A stretch of DNA of 64,000 bases, taken from positions 81,173 to 145,172 of the forward strand of contig JAKAHV010000001.1 of the NCBI GenBank assembly GCA_021825295.1, written 5' to 3'. This document shows positions 43,645 to 51,611 of this stretch, piece after piece. Source of the DNA: Nitrospirota bacterium (GTDB taxonomy: Bacteria > Nitrospirota > Thermodesulfovibrionia > Thermodesulfovibrionales > JdFR-88). The first letter of the stretch is position 1; every line of letters starts with the position of its first letter. The position numbers were made by a program, and so were the translations under genes. Under the pieces are notes generated by a model. It did not search any database. It was not told the origin of the DNA and was given only the letters and a program-made list of their open reading frames with translations.

Positions 43645-44717
43645 TCTTCATCTCCCCCTTCTTCCTGCCCGCCTGTGGCCTTTGGCGTGCTCTCCGCTGA
43701 TAGCAGGGCCTGCGTTCCCCTGACCACGATCCGGTCCCCGGCGGAAAAAATATCGGAGACGAAATATCCTCCATTTACCTGGCTTGACGCACTGGCGGGC
43801 ACTTCCACCCTGGAAAAACCCGTTCCGGTCTTCTTTATATAAACCCATGCCTTGTCCTGGAGCCATACCACGGCGGAAAACGGGACGAAAAACCCGCTTT
43901 CGCTTTTACCGGAGGGAAACAGCGCCGCCACATTCATCCCCGGAATGAGTCCGGCGGGACGCGACGGCGCCATATATATGAAGCTCGGCCCCTGTATGCG
44001 CGGGTCGGTCTCTTTTGAGCGCGCCATGAATTTTGCGGGAGCCGTCCGGCCTCCCGGCGATTGAATGATTATCTCCCGGGCAATGCCACGCAGGGCTTCG
44101 GCGGGGGAAAGTGTGACCCGGACCAAAACATCCCTGTTACTGACGACCCCCTGGTATTGCGGGGTGAAATTGAATATCCATTTGGAGATGGCGCCGCCCC
44201 ATTCGAGGTTTATCTCGTCCCTTGCCCCCTGAAGCGACCATCGCGCATTGTCCACATTCGCCCTGGCTGAAGCGAGCGCCGCGCCGGCCGCCTCGACGTC
44301 CCGGTCGGAGACATTTTTGGCGTTTTCATTTAATGCTTTCAGGCGCGCATATTCTTTTTTCGAAGCCAAAAACTCCGCCTGCGCCCTTTCGAGGGAAGCC
44401 ATGGCGGAAACGTAAATATCCCTGGCCCTGAAAAGCGGGTCCGGCTGAAGGACCGTCCCATATGCCTCGATCCTCCTTGCGTAACGGACGGGCTTTACGG
44501 GTTCGGCAGTTATGCCGTCCGCGGCCTGTTCCTGCTCACTCAGCACTACAGTGTAGCCGCCCGTTTTGACGCCGGTTTCGGGCGGGTCCGCAATGGTCTT
44601 GCTGACCGGATGCCTAAAGACGCTCCACGCGAAAAATCCCGCAAGCCAGGAAACAAAAAACACGATCGCCGCGATCAAAACCTTTTTGCCGCGCCCCTGA
44701 GCCGTAGTGGTTTTCAT
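43641..44717 (-). CDS. Periplasmic adaptor of RND efflux pump (CusB/HlyD family)
   Basis: The 358-aa protein has an N-terminal membrane anchor (about 13-31), a start of the lipoyl/barrel region (ITAEPVKPVRYARRIEAYGTV), a long helical hairpin (about 100-170, ASLERAQAEFLASKKEYARL) and C-terminal beta-barrel domains. It bridges the RND pump and the TolC-like channel. Its ATG overlaps the outer-membrane gene's stop (ATGA). No His/Met-rich metal-binding N-terminal extension like that of CusB is obvious. Confidence 0.87.
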   Translation of the reverse strand: MKTTTAQGRGKKVLIAAIVFFVSWLAGFFAWSVFRHPVSKTIADPPETGVKTGGYTVVLSEQEQAADGITAEPVKPVRYARRIEAYGTVLQPDPLFRARDIYVSAMASLERAQAEFLASKKEYARLKALNENAKNVSDRDVEAAGAALASARANVDNARWSLQGARDEINLEWGGAISKWIFNFTPQYQGVVSNRDVLVRVTLSPAEALRGIAREIIIQSPGGRTAPAKFMARSKETDPRIQGPSFIYMAPSRPAGLIPGMNVAALFPSGKSESGFFVPFSAVVWLQDKAWVYIKKTGTGFSRVEVPASASSQVNGGYFVSDIFSAGDRIVVRGTQALLSAESTPKATGGQEEGGDED

Positions 44718-46108
44718 CTGTTTACCCCATTTGTTATCGACCCGTTTGGAAGCGGGCCCGTCAAATTAAGCGGCCGCTGCACCGCGTCTTCAAGCTGTCC
44801 CAAAGACTGTTGAACGGCAATGAAAGCATCGAAACGGGAAAGTTTTGCCGATGCCAATTCCATTTTGGCCTGTTCAAGATCGAGGCGGCTGGCTGCCCCC
44901 GAGTCGAACCTGGCCCTTGCTGCCCGGATACGGCTATCTTCCGCCGATACTATGGAACCGGCAACCTGCAAATTCTTGAGCGATTCGGCATATGCCGCCT
45001 CCGCCCGGTCTATCTGCCCGATAACACCGGCCTGCAGGGCAATAAACTTTGCCGCGAATTCCTTGCGGCGCGCCCTGGCCTCCGCGATAGGCCCCTGGTT
45101 TTGATTAAAGACAGGCAACACAAAGGAAAACCCGATAGACCATTTGTTATCGCCCTGGTCCCATTCATAGCCGGGGCCGAGGTGGACATCTGGATACTGT
45201 TTGGCTATTTCAAGCTGAAGGGCCGACTGGGAGGCCTCATATTCCTGCAAGGCGGACAATATATCCGCCCTGCCCAGGAGCGCTTTCTTCCGGATATCCT
45301 TCAGGTCAATGGCCGCAGGCGTCCGCTCAAAGAGACCGAAAGATATCCGGATGCCATCAAGGGCTTTTACCTGGAGCCCAAGGGCCGTTGCCAGCGCGCC
45401 GCGGGCCTCCGCCTTCTTTTTTTGATTTTCCGCAACCATCAGGCGCATCTTGTTCAGCGCCAGGAGAGACTGGGTCACCTCGAACTGGGAAGACTCGCCT
45501 GCGGCCAGTCTTTCCTCAAACAGCTTTGCTATTTCCCCTTGAACTGAAAGCTGGCCAAGGAGATAACGTTCTCTTTCAGCCGCCGCATAAAAATCCAGAA
45601 GGCTTTTCCTGAGGCCGCTGCGGACCTGCCATGCGGTTTCGGCAATATTCAACCGCGCGGCCGCTGAAAGGTGTTTCGCCCTTCTGATGCGGTAGCCCCT
45701 CTTCCCGGCGGTCTCCACTGGTATATCCAGTGAGATACCCCAGGTCCATGGCGAAATCCCCCCGGGAGTGCTCGAATGGTGCTGGCCTAAAAGCGACATG
45801 GCGGGATTAGGAATGCCTCCCGCGGTGATCACCGCGGCCCGCGCCACTCCCCATTTGGCCCTCATGACATCCAGGGCCGGGCTGTAATAAGCCGCTGCAA
45901 GCTCCAGCCTCCTGAAATCCCACGACTTCGGCGGCCAGGGCTTTATCCGGCGTCCGGTATTTTTTTGGATGAATTCCCTGAGCCCCCGGCTATCCAGCGT
46001 GCGCGCCTCAAATGCCTGAGCTGTGCCTGATGGGGCTATTGGCTCGGGATGGTAGCTCGCGCACCCGGAAACCAGCAAAATTGAAATGACCGCGACCAAT
46101 CGTTTCAT
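44714..46108 (-). CDS. Outer-membrane factor of RND efflux (CusC/TolC family), lipoprotein
   Basis: The 464-aa product starts at ATG 46108, where a clean lipoprotein signal peptide begins (MKRLVAVISILLVSGCAS, lipobox Cys16); the open frame reaches 46204. Two OEP domains follow, rich in Ala/Gln/Arg helices (ESSQFEVTQSLLALNKMRL; ARFDSGAASRLDLEQAKMEL). It forms the trimeric channel of the efflux complex with the two genes downstream. Confidence 0.88.
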   Translation of the reverse strand: MKRLVAVISILLVSGCASYHPEPIAPSGTAQAFEARTLDSRGLREFIQKNTGRRIKPWPPKSWDFRRLELAAAYYSPALDVMRAKWGVARAAVITAGGIPNPAMSLLGQHHSSTPGGISPWTWGISLDIPVETAGKRGYRIRRAKHLSAAARLNIAETAWQVRSGLRKSLLDFYAAAERERYLLGQLSVQGEIAKLFEERLAAGESSQFEVTQSLLALNKMRLMVAENQKKKAEARGALATALGLQVKALDGIRISFGLFERTPAAIDLKDIRKKALLGRADILSALQEYEASQSALQLEIAKQYPDVHLGPGYEWDQGDNKWSIGFSFVLPVFNQNQGPIAEARARRKEFAAKFIALQAGVIGQIDRAEAAYAESLKNLQVAGSIVSAEDSRIRAARARFDSGAASRLDLEQAKMELASAKLSRFDAFIAVQQSLGQLEDAVQRPLNLTGPLPNGSITNGVNR

Positions 46109-46222
46109 TACAGTTGCTCCGAAATTATTCGACTCCCTGAAAACAAATCTACGGTTAAATACGGGATTATGCAAGACTGAACAATTCAGTCCGGCACGGC
46201 ACAATGTCCAAAGAGGAAAGGA

Positions 46223-46549
46223 TCACAAACGGAGATTCGCGGGGAAAGCGCGCGGCAACACTGTAAAACCGGCTTGGCGGGAACTTGCAAGCCCGTTTCC
46301 GGCCCCGGCTAAAACATTAACAGGCGATGGGGCAATATTTGCCGTCCGGGTTTGGTGCAGCGTGCTTGAAGTCTTGCCGCAGGATACTATCGCCCGTCCC
46401 AGGGAAGAGATCACGGTCTCGCATGTTTTGGATGAATGCTCGTGAGCATCGTACACGAACCCCAGGGATTCCGCGAAGGCATAACCGGCAAAGAAGATCA
46501 GGGCCAGTAAAACGAAAATCGCGGCCCTCTTCAGGTTAATTGACGACAT
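46223..46549 (-). CDS. Small secreted protein at the head of the efflux operon
   Basis: The 108-aa protein has a clear signal peptide (about residues 7-27, cleavage after AFA) and a short mature chain with two cysteines (SSKTCETVISSLGRAIVSCG) and several His residues (YDAHEHSS). I do not recognise a family. It has its own strong promoter and is first in the operon with the CusCBA-like genes, 114 bases before the outer-membrane factor. A metal-binding or sensing role in the periplasm is an inference from position. Confidence 0.55.
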   Translation of the reverse strand: MSSINLKRAAIFVLLALIFFAGYAFAESLGFVYDAHEHSSKTCETVISSLGRAIVSCGKTSSTLHQTRTANIAPSPVNVLAGAGNGLASSRQAGFTVLPRAFPANLRL

Positions 46550-46556
46550 GCCGTAA

Positions 46557-46584
46557 TTTATACTCGTACCGGCATAAATGTCAA
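46557..46584 (-). promoter_or_regulatory. Sigma-70-type promoter of the efflux operon
   Basis: The minus strand has TTGACA (46579-46584), a 16-base spacer and TATAAA (46557-46562). The -10 box ends seven bases before the ATG at 46549, so the first message would be leaderless or nearly so. Confidence 0.65.
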
Positions 46585-46681
46585 ACGCCTTTCAATACCC
46601 GGAGTTGCTCGTGTCCGGTAATGACCGCCATCACCCTGTACGGGCGTTTCACCCGGCTTGGGCAGCCTGACGGCGGGCAGG

Positions 46682-46710
46682 TTGACAGCCAGGCATATTA
46701 ATAATAAGCT
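46682..46710 (+). promoter_or_regulatory. Promoter of the 64-aa repeat protein gene
   Basis: TTGACA at 46682-46687, a 17-base spacer and TAAGCT at 46705-46710 lie 52 bases before ATG 46763. The remainder of the 46585-46760 intergenic region shows no further element. Confidence 0.5.
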
Positions 46711-46762
46711 TGGCTAAGGGAGAGGGTGATTTTTTTATTTTACTGGAAAAGGGGGTGTCGCC

Positions 46763-46957
46763 ATGCTCTGCAGTTATGCCGGCCTGGACGAAAAAAAACT
46801 GGACGAGCTTCAGAGGCTCGAAAAGAAACTCGGCAAGACCCTGCTGGCGTTCCAGTGCCACGACGCAAAAATTGAAATGCTAAGCCAGCAGGAGATGACG
46901 GAGATCCAGGAACTGGAAAAGAAACTGGGCTTCTCGCTCGTGGCGGTGCAGCAGTAA
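46763..46957 (+). CDS. Small protein of two internal repeats, function unknown
   Basis: The 64-aa product contains a duplicated helical unit: DELQRLEKKLGKTLLAFQ (about residues 12-29) and TEIQELEKKLGFSLVAVQ (about 46-63), separated by a short linker with His and Cys. GGGGGTG stands before the ATG and a promoter with TTGACA lies upstream. The internal duplication and promoter argue that it is real. Short proteins with this LEKKLG-type unit occur in anaerobic proteobacteria-like genomes, but I know of no assigned role. It converges on ribD with 3 bases between. Confidence 0.7.
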   Translation: MLCSYAGLDEKKLDELQRLEKKLGKTLLAFQCHDAKIEMLSQQEMTEIQELEKKLGFSLVAVQQ

Positions 46958-46960
46958 GTA

Positions 46961-48043
46961 TTATCCCGGCTTCAAGACATACCCGGTGATCAATATATCT
47001 TCGCCCACTTTCCGCGCGGTCAGGTCCCCCAGCCGCCACGCGTCCTGCAGGCGCGCGGCCCCCTGCCCCGCTATCGACGGGAACGAGACCCCGCCAAGTA
47101 TTTTTGGCGCGTAAAAAAACATCGCCTTGTCCACAACGCCCTCCTCAAAGGCGTGCGCGTTGAGCCTTGGGCCGCCCTCTATGAGCACGGAGGCGATCCC
47201 CATCGCGCCCAGCCTCCCCAGGAGCCATTCGAGCGAAAGCTCCCCCTCGAAGTTGATCGCCTTCACGCCTGCGGATTCGAGCCTGCCGGGAAGGGCCTTC
47301 CTTGTCACAACGAATGTCGCCGGGGGCGTCTTGAATATCCTCGATGAAAGAGGGCTTCGAAGCTCCGGGTCTATGACCACGCGGGCCGGACTTTTGCCGC
47401 CGTTTGTCCTCGCGGTCATCTCGGGGTCGTCGGCCGCAACCGTGCCTACGGCCGTCAGTATCGCATCCACACCCGAGCGCACGCGGTGGACGAGCCTCCG
47501 GGCGGCCGGGCCGGTGATCCATTTGGACTCGCCGGAGGATGTGGCGATCTTCCCGTCGAGGCTCATCGCGGATTTTAGTATGACAAAAGGCATGCCCGTG
47601 GCAATGTATTTTATATACGCCTCGTTGAGGAGTTTCGCCTGCCTTTCGAGCACCCCGACGGTCACGTCTATGCCCGCGCCCCGCAGCTCCTCCACCCCCT
47701 TGCCGGAGACGGCCGGATTGGGGTCGGTCATCGCCACGACGGCTTTCTTCACGCCGGAGCGGATAACGGCGCCCGTGCAGGGCGGGGTCCTTTTCTTGAG
47801 ATGGCAGCAGGGCTCCAGCGAGACGTAAAGGACGGCCCCCCGCGCCCGGGACCCGGCAAGCCCGAGCGCAACGGCCTCCGCGTGGGGCGCACCCGCTCGC
47901 TCGTGGAAACCCTCCGCTATCACCCTGCCGTCCCGGACCACCAGCGCGCCCACCATCGGGTTCGGGCTTGCATGCCCCCAGCCCTTCAGGGCGAGTTTCA
48001 GCGCCCTTGCCATGTATATTTCATCCTGGGTTTTCGGGGGCAT
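46961..48043 (-). CDS. ribD: Riboflavin biosynthesis deaminase/reductase RibD
   Basis: About 360 aa from ATG 48043 (MPPKTQDEIYMARAL); ten further codons upstream are open but look non-coding. The N-terminal cytidine-deaminase-like domain has zinc ligands in PHAEAVAL and EPCCHLKKRTPPC. The C-terminal reductase domain has LKSAMSLDGKIA and SVLIEGGPRLNAHAF. It performs the second and third steps from GTP to riboflavin. The other rib genes are absent here. A TATTCT box stands six bases before the start. Confidence 0.94.
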   Translation of the reverse strand: MPPKTQDEIYMARALKLALKGWGHASPNPMVGALVVRDGRVIAEGFHERAGAPHAEAVALGLAGSRARGAVLYVSLEPCCHLKKRTPPCTGAVIRSGVKKAVVAMTDPNPAVSGKGVEELRGAGIDVTVGVLERQAKLLNEAYIKYIATGMPFVILKSAMSLDGKIATSSGESKWITGPAARRLVHRVRSGVDAILTAVGTVAADDPEMTARTNGGKSPARVVIDPELRSPLSSRIFKTPPATFVVTRKALPGRLESAGVKAINFEGELSLEWLLGRLGAMGIASVLIEGGPRLNAHAFEEGVVDKAMFFYAPKILGGVSFPSIAGQGAARLQDAWRLGDLTARKVGEDILITGYVLKPG

Positions 48044-48090
48044 TAAAAAAGAATAACATAAAGCCGGCGGCACGGGTTGCGCGGAAAGCC

Positions 48091-48506
48091 GGTAGTGCCT
48101 CAGTTTGATTTGCCGGGCGATGGCGATTTCGCTTTTTGGGGCTTTTTTTCTGCCGCTGCATGGCCTCGCTCCGCTGCATCTCCGAAACTCGCCTTCGGGG
48201 CTGGCCCCTTCGGCTCAGACAGTCGGAGATGCTGCCGCTACGCTTCGCCGGCATCGGCCACGAAAATAAGCCATGTCGCTCAAGCCGCCATTGCCCGGCT
48301 TCTCAAACAGCGCCAGTCTGAGCAAACGTGCGTGAGGCGGAAGGCGGATGAGGGCATGCGAGCGGATTTTTTTGCCCAAGGCCGGACAGGACGTCCGGAC
48401 GGACAAAAACCCTCGGAGGCGGCCATGGACGGCCGCCGAGAATGATGCGAGCTATGCTCTCATCCGCCTTCCGCCCAGGGCTGCATTCTCAAACTGATGC
48501 ACTACC
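48091..48506. mobile_element. MITE-like element with 18-bp terminal inverted repeats
   Basis: The left end GGTAGTGCCTCAGTTTGA (48091-48108) and the right end, reverse-complemented GGTAGTGCATCAGTTTGA (48489-48506), match at 17 of 18 positions. The 416-bp interior is non-coding as far as I can see and strongly structured: a 17-bp perfect inverted repeat (48336-48352 with 48459-48475), a 10-bp pair (48176-48185 with 48223-48232) and a 7-bp palindrome (48418-48437). No target-site duplication is evident. It looks like a non-autonomous transposon remnant inserted between ribD and the thrS promoter. Confidence 0.65.
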
Positions 48507-48521
48507 ATCAAGTCGATTGTC

Positions 48522-48549
48522 TTGAAAAAACATGGTAAAACCATATAAT
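48522..48549 (+). promoter_or_regulatory. Promoter of the thrS-infC-rpmI-rplT-pheST operon
   Basis: TTGAAA (48522-48527), a 16-base spacer and a perfect TATAAT (48544-48549). The transcription start should be about 48556, giving a leader of about 26 bases. The spacer contains the palindrome ATGGTAAAACCAT. The promoter begins 16 bases beyond the MITE-like element. Confidence 0.65.
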
Positions 48550-48581
48550 ATATCTGTTATTTTGATTGAGGAGGCCGTAAA

Positions 48582-50480
48582 ATCAAGCTTGCAATAGGCG
48601 ATAAGGAGTTTCAGGCAAAAGACGCGGCCGAGGCCGAAAGGCTGCTTCGTGAAAACCGGGCCTTCGCCGTCGCCGTTGACGGCGAGCCCAGGGACATCGC
48701 GTTCGTGGGACAGGCAGGCGCGGACAAGACCATCCAGGGCCTTACGTTCGAGTCCGAGGCCGGCCGGCAGGTCTACAGGCACAGCGCCTCCCATATACTT
48801 GCCCATGCGGTAAAGGAGCTCTTCCCGGCGGCTAAGCTCGCTATAGGCCCGGCGACAGCGGAGGGGTTTTATTACGATTTCGACATCGACACCCCCTTTA
48901 CGCCGGACGACCTCGAAGCGATAGAAAAAAGGATGCTTGAACTCATCAAAAAAAATTCGCCCTTCACCCGGAAGGAGATTTCAAAGGCGGAGGCGGTTGA
49001 GACCTTTGACCGGATGGGCGAGCCGTATAAAGTGGAGATCCTGCAGGACATACCGGACGAGACCGTCTCCATCTACGAGGAGGGCGGATTCACGGACCTC
49101 TGCCGGGGGCCGCACGTGCCCCGGACCGGACAGATAAAGGCGGTGAAACTGCTTTCGATCGCGGGGGCCTACTGGCGCGGCGATGAAAAGAGAAAGATGC
49201 TCCAGCGCATCTACGGCACGGCATTCGGAAACAGGGAAGAGCTTAAAAAATACCTGGAGTTCCTGGAAGAGGTGAAAAAAAGGGACCACAGGAAGCTCGG
49301 CCGCGAGCTGGACCTCTTCAGCATGAACGAGGAGGTGGGCCCGGGCCTCATCCTTTGGCACCCGAACGGGGCGATCATAAGAAAGACGATAGAGGATTTC
49401 TGGCGCGATGAGCACCTGAAGGCCGGCTACAAGCTCCTGTTCTCGCCCCACATGGCGAGGCTCGACCTCTGGAGGAGGAGCGGGCACTGGGATTTCTACC
49501 GGGAGAACATGTACAGCCCCATGGAGGTGGAGGGGGTCGAGTACGAGATAAAGCCCATGAACTGCCCCTTCCACATAGCCGTCTACAAAAACGGCCTTAA
49601 AAGCTACCGCGACCTGCCCGTGAGATACGCGGAGCTTGGCACGGTCTACCGCTTCGAACGCTCAGGGGTCCTTCACGGGCTCATGCGGGTAAGGGGTTTT
49701 ACACAGGATGACGCGCATATATTCGCCGGCGAGGACAAGCTTGAAGGCGAGATTTTGAAAATCCTCGACTTCACGCTCTTCATCCTTAACACCTTCGGGT
49801 TCGAGGACTATGACGTTTATCTCTCCACGAGGCCGGAAAAATACGTGGGCTCCCTTGAGAACTGGGAGCTGGCCACGGGCGCCCTGAAGCTCGCGCTCGA
49901 GGCGAAGGGGCTCAAGTATGAGATAGACCCCGGGGAGGGCGTCTTCTACGGCCCGAAGATAGACATAAAGGTGAAGGACTCCCTGGGAAGGGCATGGCAA
50001 TGCAGCACGATACAGGTTGACTTCAACAACCCCGAACGGTTCGACGTCTCCTACAGGGGCGCCGACGGCAGGCAGCACAGGCCCATCATGATTCACCGGG
50101 CGCTCATGGGTTCGCTTGAAAGGTTCTTCGGCATCCTCATCGAGCATTACGCCGGGGACTTCCCTCTCTGGCTTGCCCCGGTGCAGGTGGAGGTGCTTAC
50201 GATCGCCGAGCGGCATATCCAGTTTGCCGGCAGCCTGTCCGCGGCGCTGAGGGAGGCGGGCATCCGGGTGGAGGAGAATTTTGAGAACGAGAAAATCGGT
50301 TATAAAATAAGGCAATCGGCAGTGCGAAAAGTGCCATATTCGGTTATAATAGGCGATAAGGAAACAGAGTCGGGAGGGGCTGCGCTTTCCGCGAGGAAAA
50401 AAAGCGGCGAGGCGGTTGGTCCATTCCCGATTGCCGGACTTATCGATTTTTTAAAGGAAAAAATCAAAACCCGGAGGTGA
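48582..50480 (+). CDS. thrS: Threonyl-tRNA synthetase, probable AUC start codon
   Basis: The 632-aa class II synthetase has the editing-domain HSASHILAHAV, the catalytic core (KPMNCPFHIAVYKNGLKSYR; YRFERSGVLHGLMRVRGFTQ) and a C-terminal anticodon domain. The first in-frame ATG/GTG/TTG is GTG 48705, which would remove the whole TGS-like N-terminus (KLAIGDKEFQAKDAAEAERL). The in-frame stop is at 48565-48567. A perfect GAGGAGG (48568-48574) stands seven bases before ATC 48582, which restores the usual length of about 635 aa. I therefore propose initiation at AUC. A sequencing error creating ATC from ATG is the alternative. Confidence 0.85.
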   Translation: MKLAIGDKEFQAKDAAEAERLLRENRAFAVAVDGEPRDIAFVGQAGADKTIQGLTFESEAGRQVYRHSASHILAHAVKELFPAAKLAIGPATAEGFYYDFDIDTPFTPDDLEAIEKRMLELIKKNSPFTRKEISKAEAVETFDRMGEPYKVEILQDIPDETVSIYEEGGFTDLCRGPHVPRTGQIKAVKLLSIAGAYWRGDEKRKMLQRIYGTAFGNREELKKYLEFLEEVKKRDHRKLGRELDLFSMNEEVGPGLILWHPNGAIIRKTIEDFWRDEHLKAGYKLLFSPHMARLDLWRRSGHWDFYRENMYSPMEVEGVEYEIKPMNCPFHIAVYKNGLKSYRDLPVRYAELGTVYRFERSGVLHGLMRVRGFTQDDAHIFAGEDKLEGEILKILDFTLFILNTFGFEDYDVYLSTRPEKYVGSLENWELATGALKLALEAKGLKYEIDPGEGVFYGPKIDIKVKDSLGRAWQCSTIQVDFNNPERFDVSYRGADGRQHRPIMIHRALMGSLERFFGILIEHYAGDFPLWLAPVQVEVLTIAERHIQFAGSLSAALREAGIRVEENFENEKIGYKIRQSAVRKVPYSVIIGDKETESGGAALSARKKSGEAVGPFPIAGLIDFLKEKIKTRR

Positions 50481-50484
50481 CAGT

Positions 50485-50979
50485 ATACAAAAGGATATAA
50501 GGGTAAATGAGAAGATACGGTCCAGGGAAGTGCGTCTGGTAGATGCCGAGGGCAGGCAACTGGGTGTTGTCGGCATATCGGAGGCCCTTAAGAAGGCCGA
50601 GGAAAGCGGGCTGGATCTGGTCGAGGTTGCTCCGCAGGCGGCACCTCCCGTCTGCAGGATAATGGACTTCGGCAAATACAAGTACCAGATCAGCAAAAAG
50701 CAGTCCCAGAAAAAGATGCTGGGCGTAAAAGAGGTAAAGATCAGGATGCGCATAGACTCTCACGACCTCGAACTGAAGGTGCGCAACATCCGGAGGTTCC
50801 TGGACGACGGCAACAAGGCCAAGATCACCATGTACTTCAGGGGCCGTGAGATCGTGAGGCCGGAGCTGGGCATGAATGTCTTCAAAAAGCTCACGGAAAT
50901 GCTGCCCGGCAAATTCCAGATTGAGCAGGCCGCGCGCCTGGAGGGAAACCATATAACGATGGTCCTCGGGCCGAAATAA
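50485..50979 (+). CDS. infC: Translation initiation factor IF-3, probable AUA start codon
   Basis: 164 aa from ATA 50485 (then QKDIRVNEKIRSREVRLV). A GTG at 50530 would cut off the conserved RVNEKIRSREVRLV start of IF3-N, while a perfect GGAGGT (50473-50478), inside the thrS stop region, sits six bases before the ATA. infC genes in other bacteria are known to start at AUU, AUC or AUA, which lets IF3 repress its own translation. The linker and IF3-C domain (LKVRNIRRFLDDGNKAKITM, FRGREIVRPELG) are intact. Confidence 0.92.
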   Translation: MQKDIRVNEKIRSREVRLVDAEGRQLGVVGISEALKKAEESGLDLVEVAPQAAPPVCRIMDFGKYKYQISKKQSQKKMLGVKEVKIRMRIDSHDLELKVRNIRRFLDDGNKAKITMYFRGREIVRPELGMNVFKKLTEMLPGKFQIEQAARLEGNHITMVLGPK

Positions 50980-51042
50980 GGTTTTCCGGGGTTTTGGGGG
51001 CCGCAATAAAGTTTTGCTTTTTCTACAGGAGGCTTGGTAAAG

Positions 51043-51237
51043 ATGCCAAAACAGAAGACGCACAGGGGAGCCGCAAAGAGGTTCAAGATCACGGGCAGCG
51101 GCAAGGTCAAGAGCTGGAACGGCTTTAAGAGCCATCTGCTTACCGGAAAGACGAAGGGGAGAAAGAGGAAGCTCAGGAAGGCATCCATACTCTCCGGGTC
51201 AATTGCGAACAATACGAAAAGACTTCTTAACGCATAG
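51043..51237 (+). CDS. rpmI: Ribosomal protein bL35
   Basis: The 64-aa basic protein starts [20 protein letters not shown], the standard bL35 N-terminus; the GTG three codons upstream is less likely because AGGAGG is correctly placed for ATG 51043. It lies between infC and rplT as usual. In relatives this operon is autoregulated by bL20 binding the mRNA; I could not define such a site here. Confidence 0.96.
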   Translation: MPKQKTHRGAAKRFKITGSGKVKSWNGFKSHLLTGKTKGRKRKLRKASILSGSIANNTKRLLNA

Positions 51238-51251
51238 GAGGGTTTTTCAAG

Positions 51252-51611
51252 ATGCCTAGAGCAAAAGGCGGTTTCAAGACAAGGAGAAGAAGAAAGAAAG
51301 TCCTCGACATGGCGAAGGGCTTCTACAGCGGCCGGAGCCGTCTTTTCAGGATAGCCACCGAGGCGGTCGACACCGCCCTGGGCCACGCCTTCGCGCACAG
51401 GAAAACCCGGAAGAGGGACTTTCGCGCGCTCTGGATCGCCAGGATAAACGCGGCGGCAAGACAAAACGGCATATCGTACAGCCAGCTCATGAACGGCATG
51501 AAGAAGGCCGACATCGGCCTGAACCGCAAGGTCCTGGCCGACATGGCGGCGACCAACCCCCAGGCCTTCGAAAAACTCGTCCAGACGGTGAGGCAGAAGC
51601 TCGCTTCCTGA
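51252..51611 (+). CDS. rplT: Ribosomal protein bL20
   Basis: The 119-aa protein has RGFKTRRRRKKVLDMAKGFYS-like bL20 sequence (PRAKGGFKTRRRRKKVLDM) and ALWIARINAAARQNGISYS. GGAGGG precedes the ATG. The stop overlaps the pheS start (TGATG), so the ribosomal proteins and phenylalanyl synthetase are translationally linked. Confidence 0.97.
   Translation: MPRAKGGFKTRRRRKKVLDMAKGFYSGRSRLFRIATEAVDTALGHAFAHRKTRKRDFRALWIARINAAARQNGISYSQLMNGMKKADIGLNRKVLADMAATNPQAFEKLVQTVRQKLAS

Noticed and set aside
48077..48445. Open frame within the MITE-like element, possibly a transposase remnant
   Set aside because: The translation is low-complexity and arises from the inverted repeats; no transposase motif is visible.
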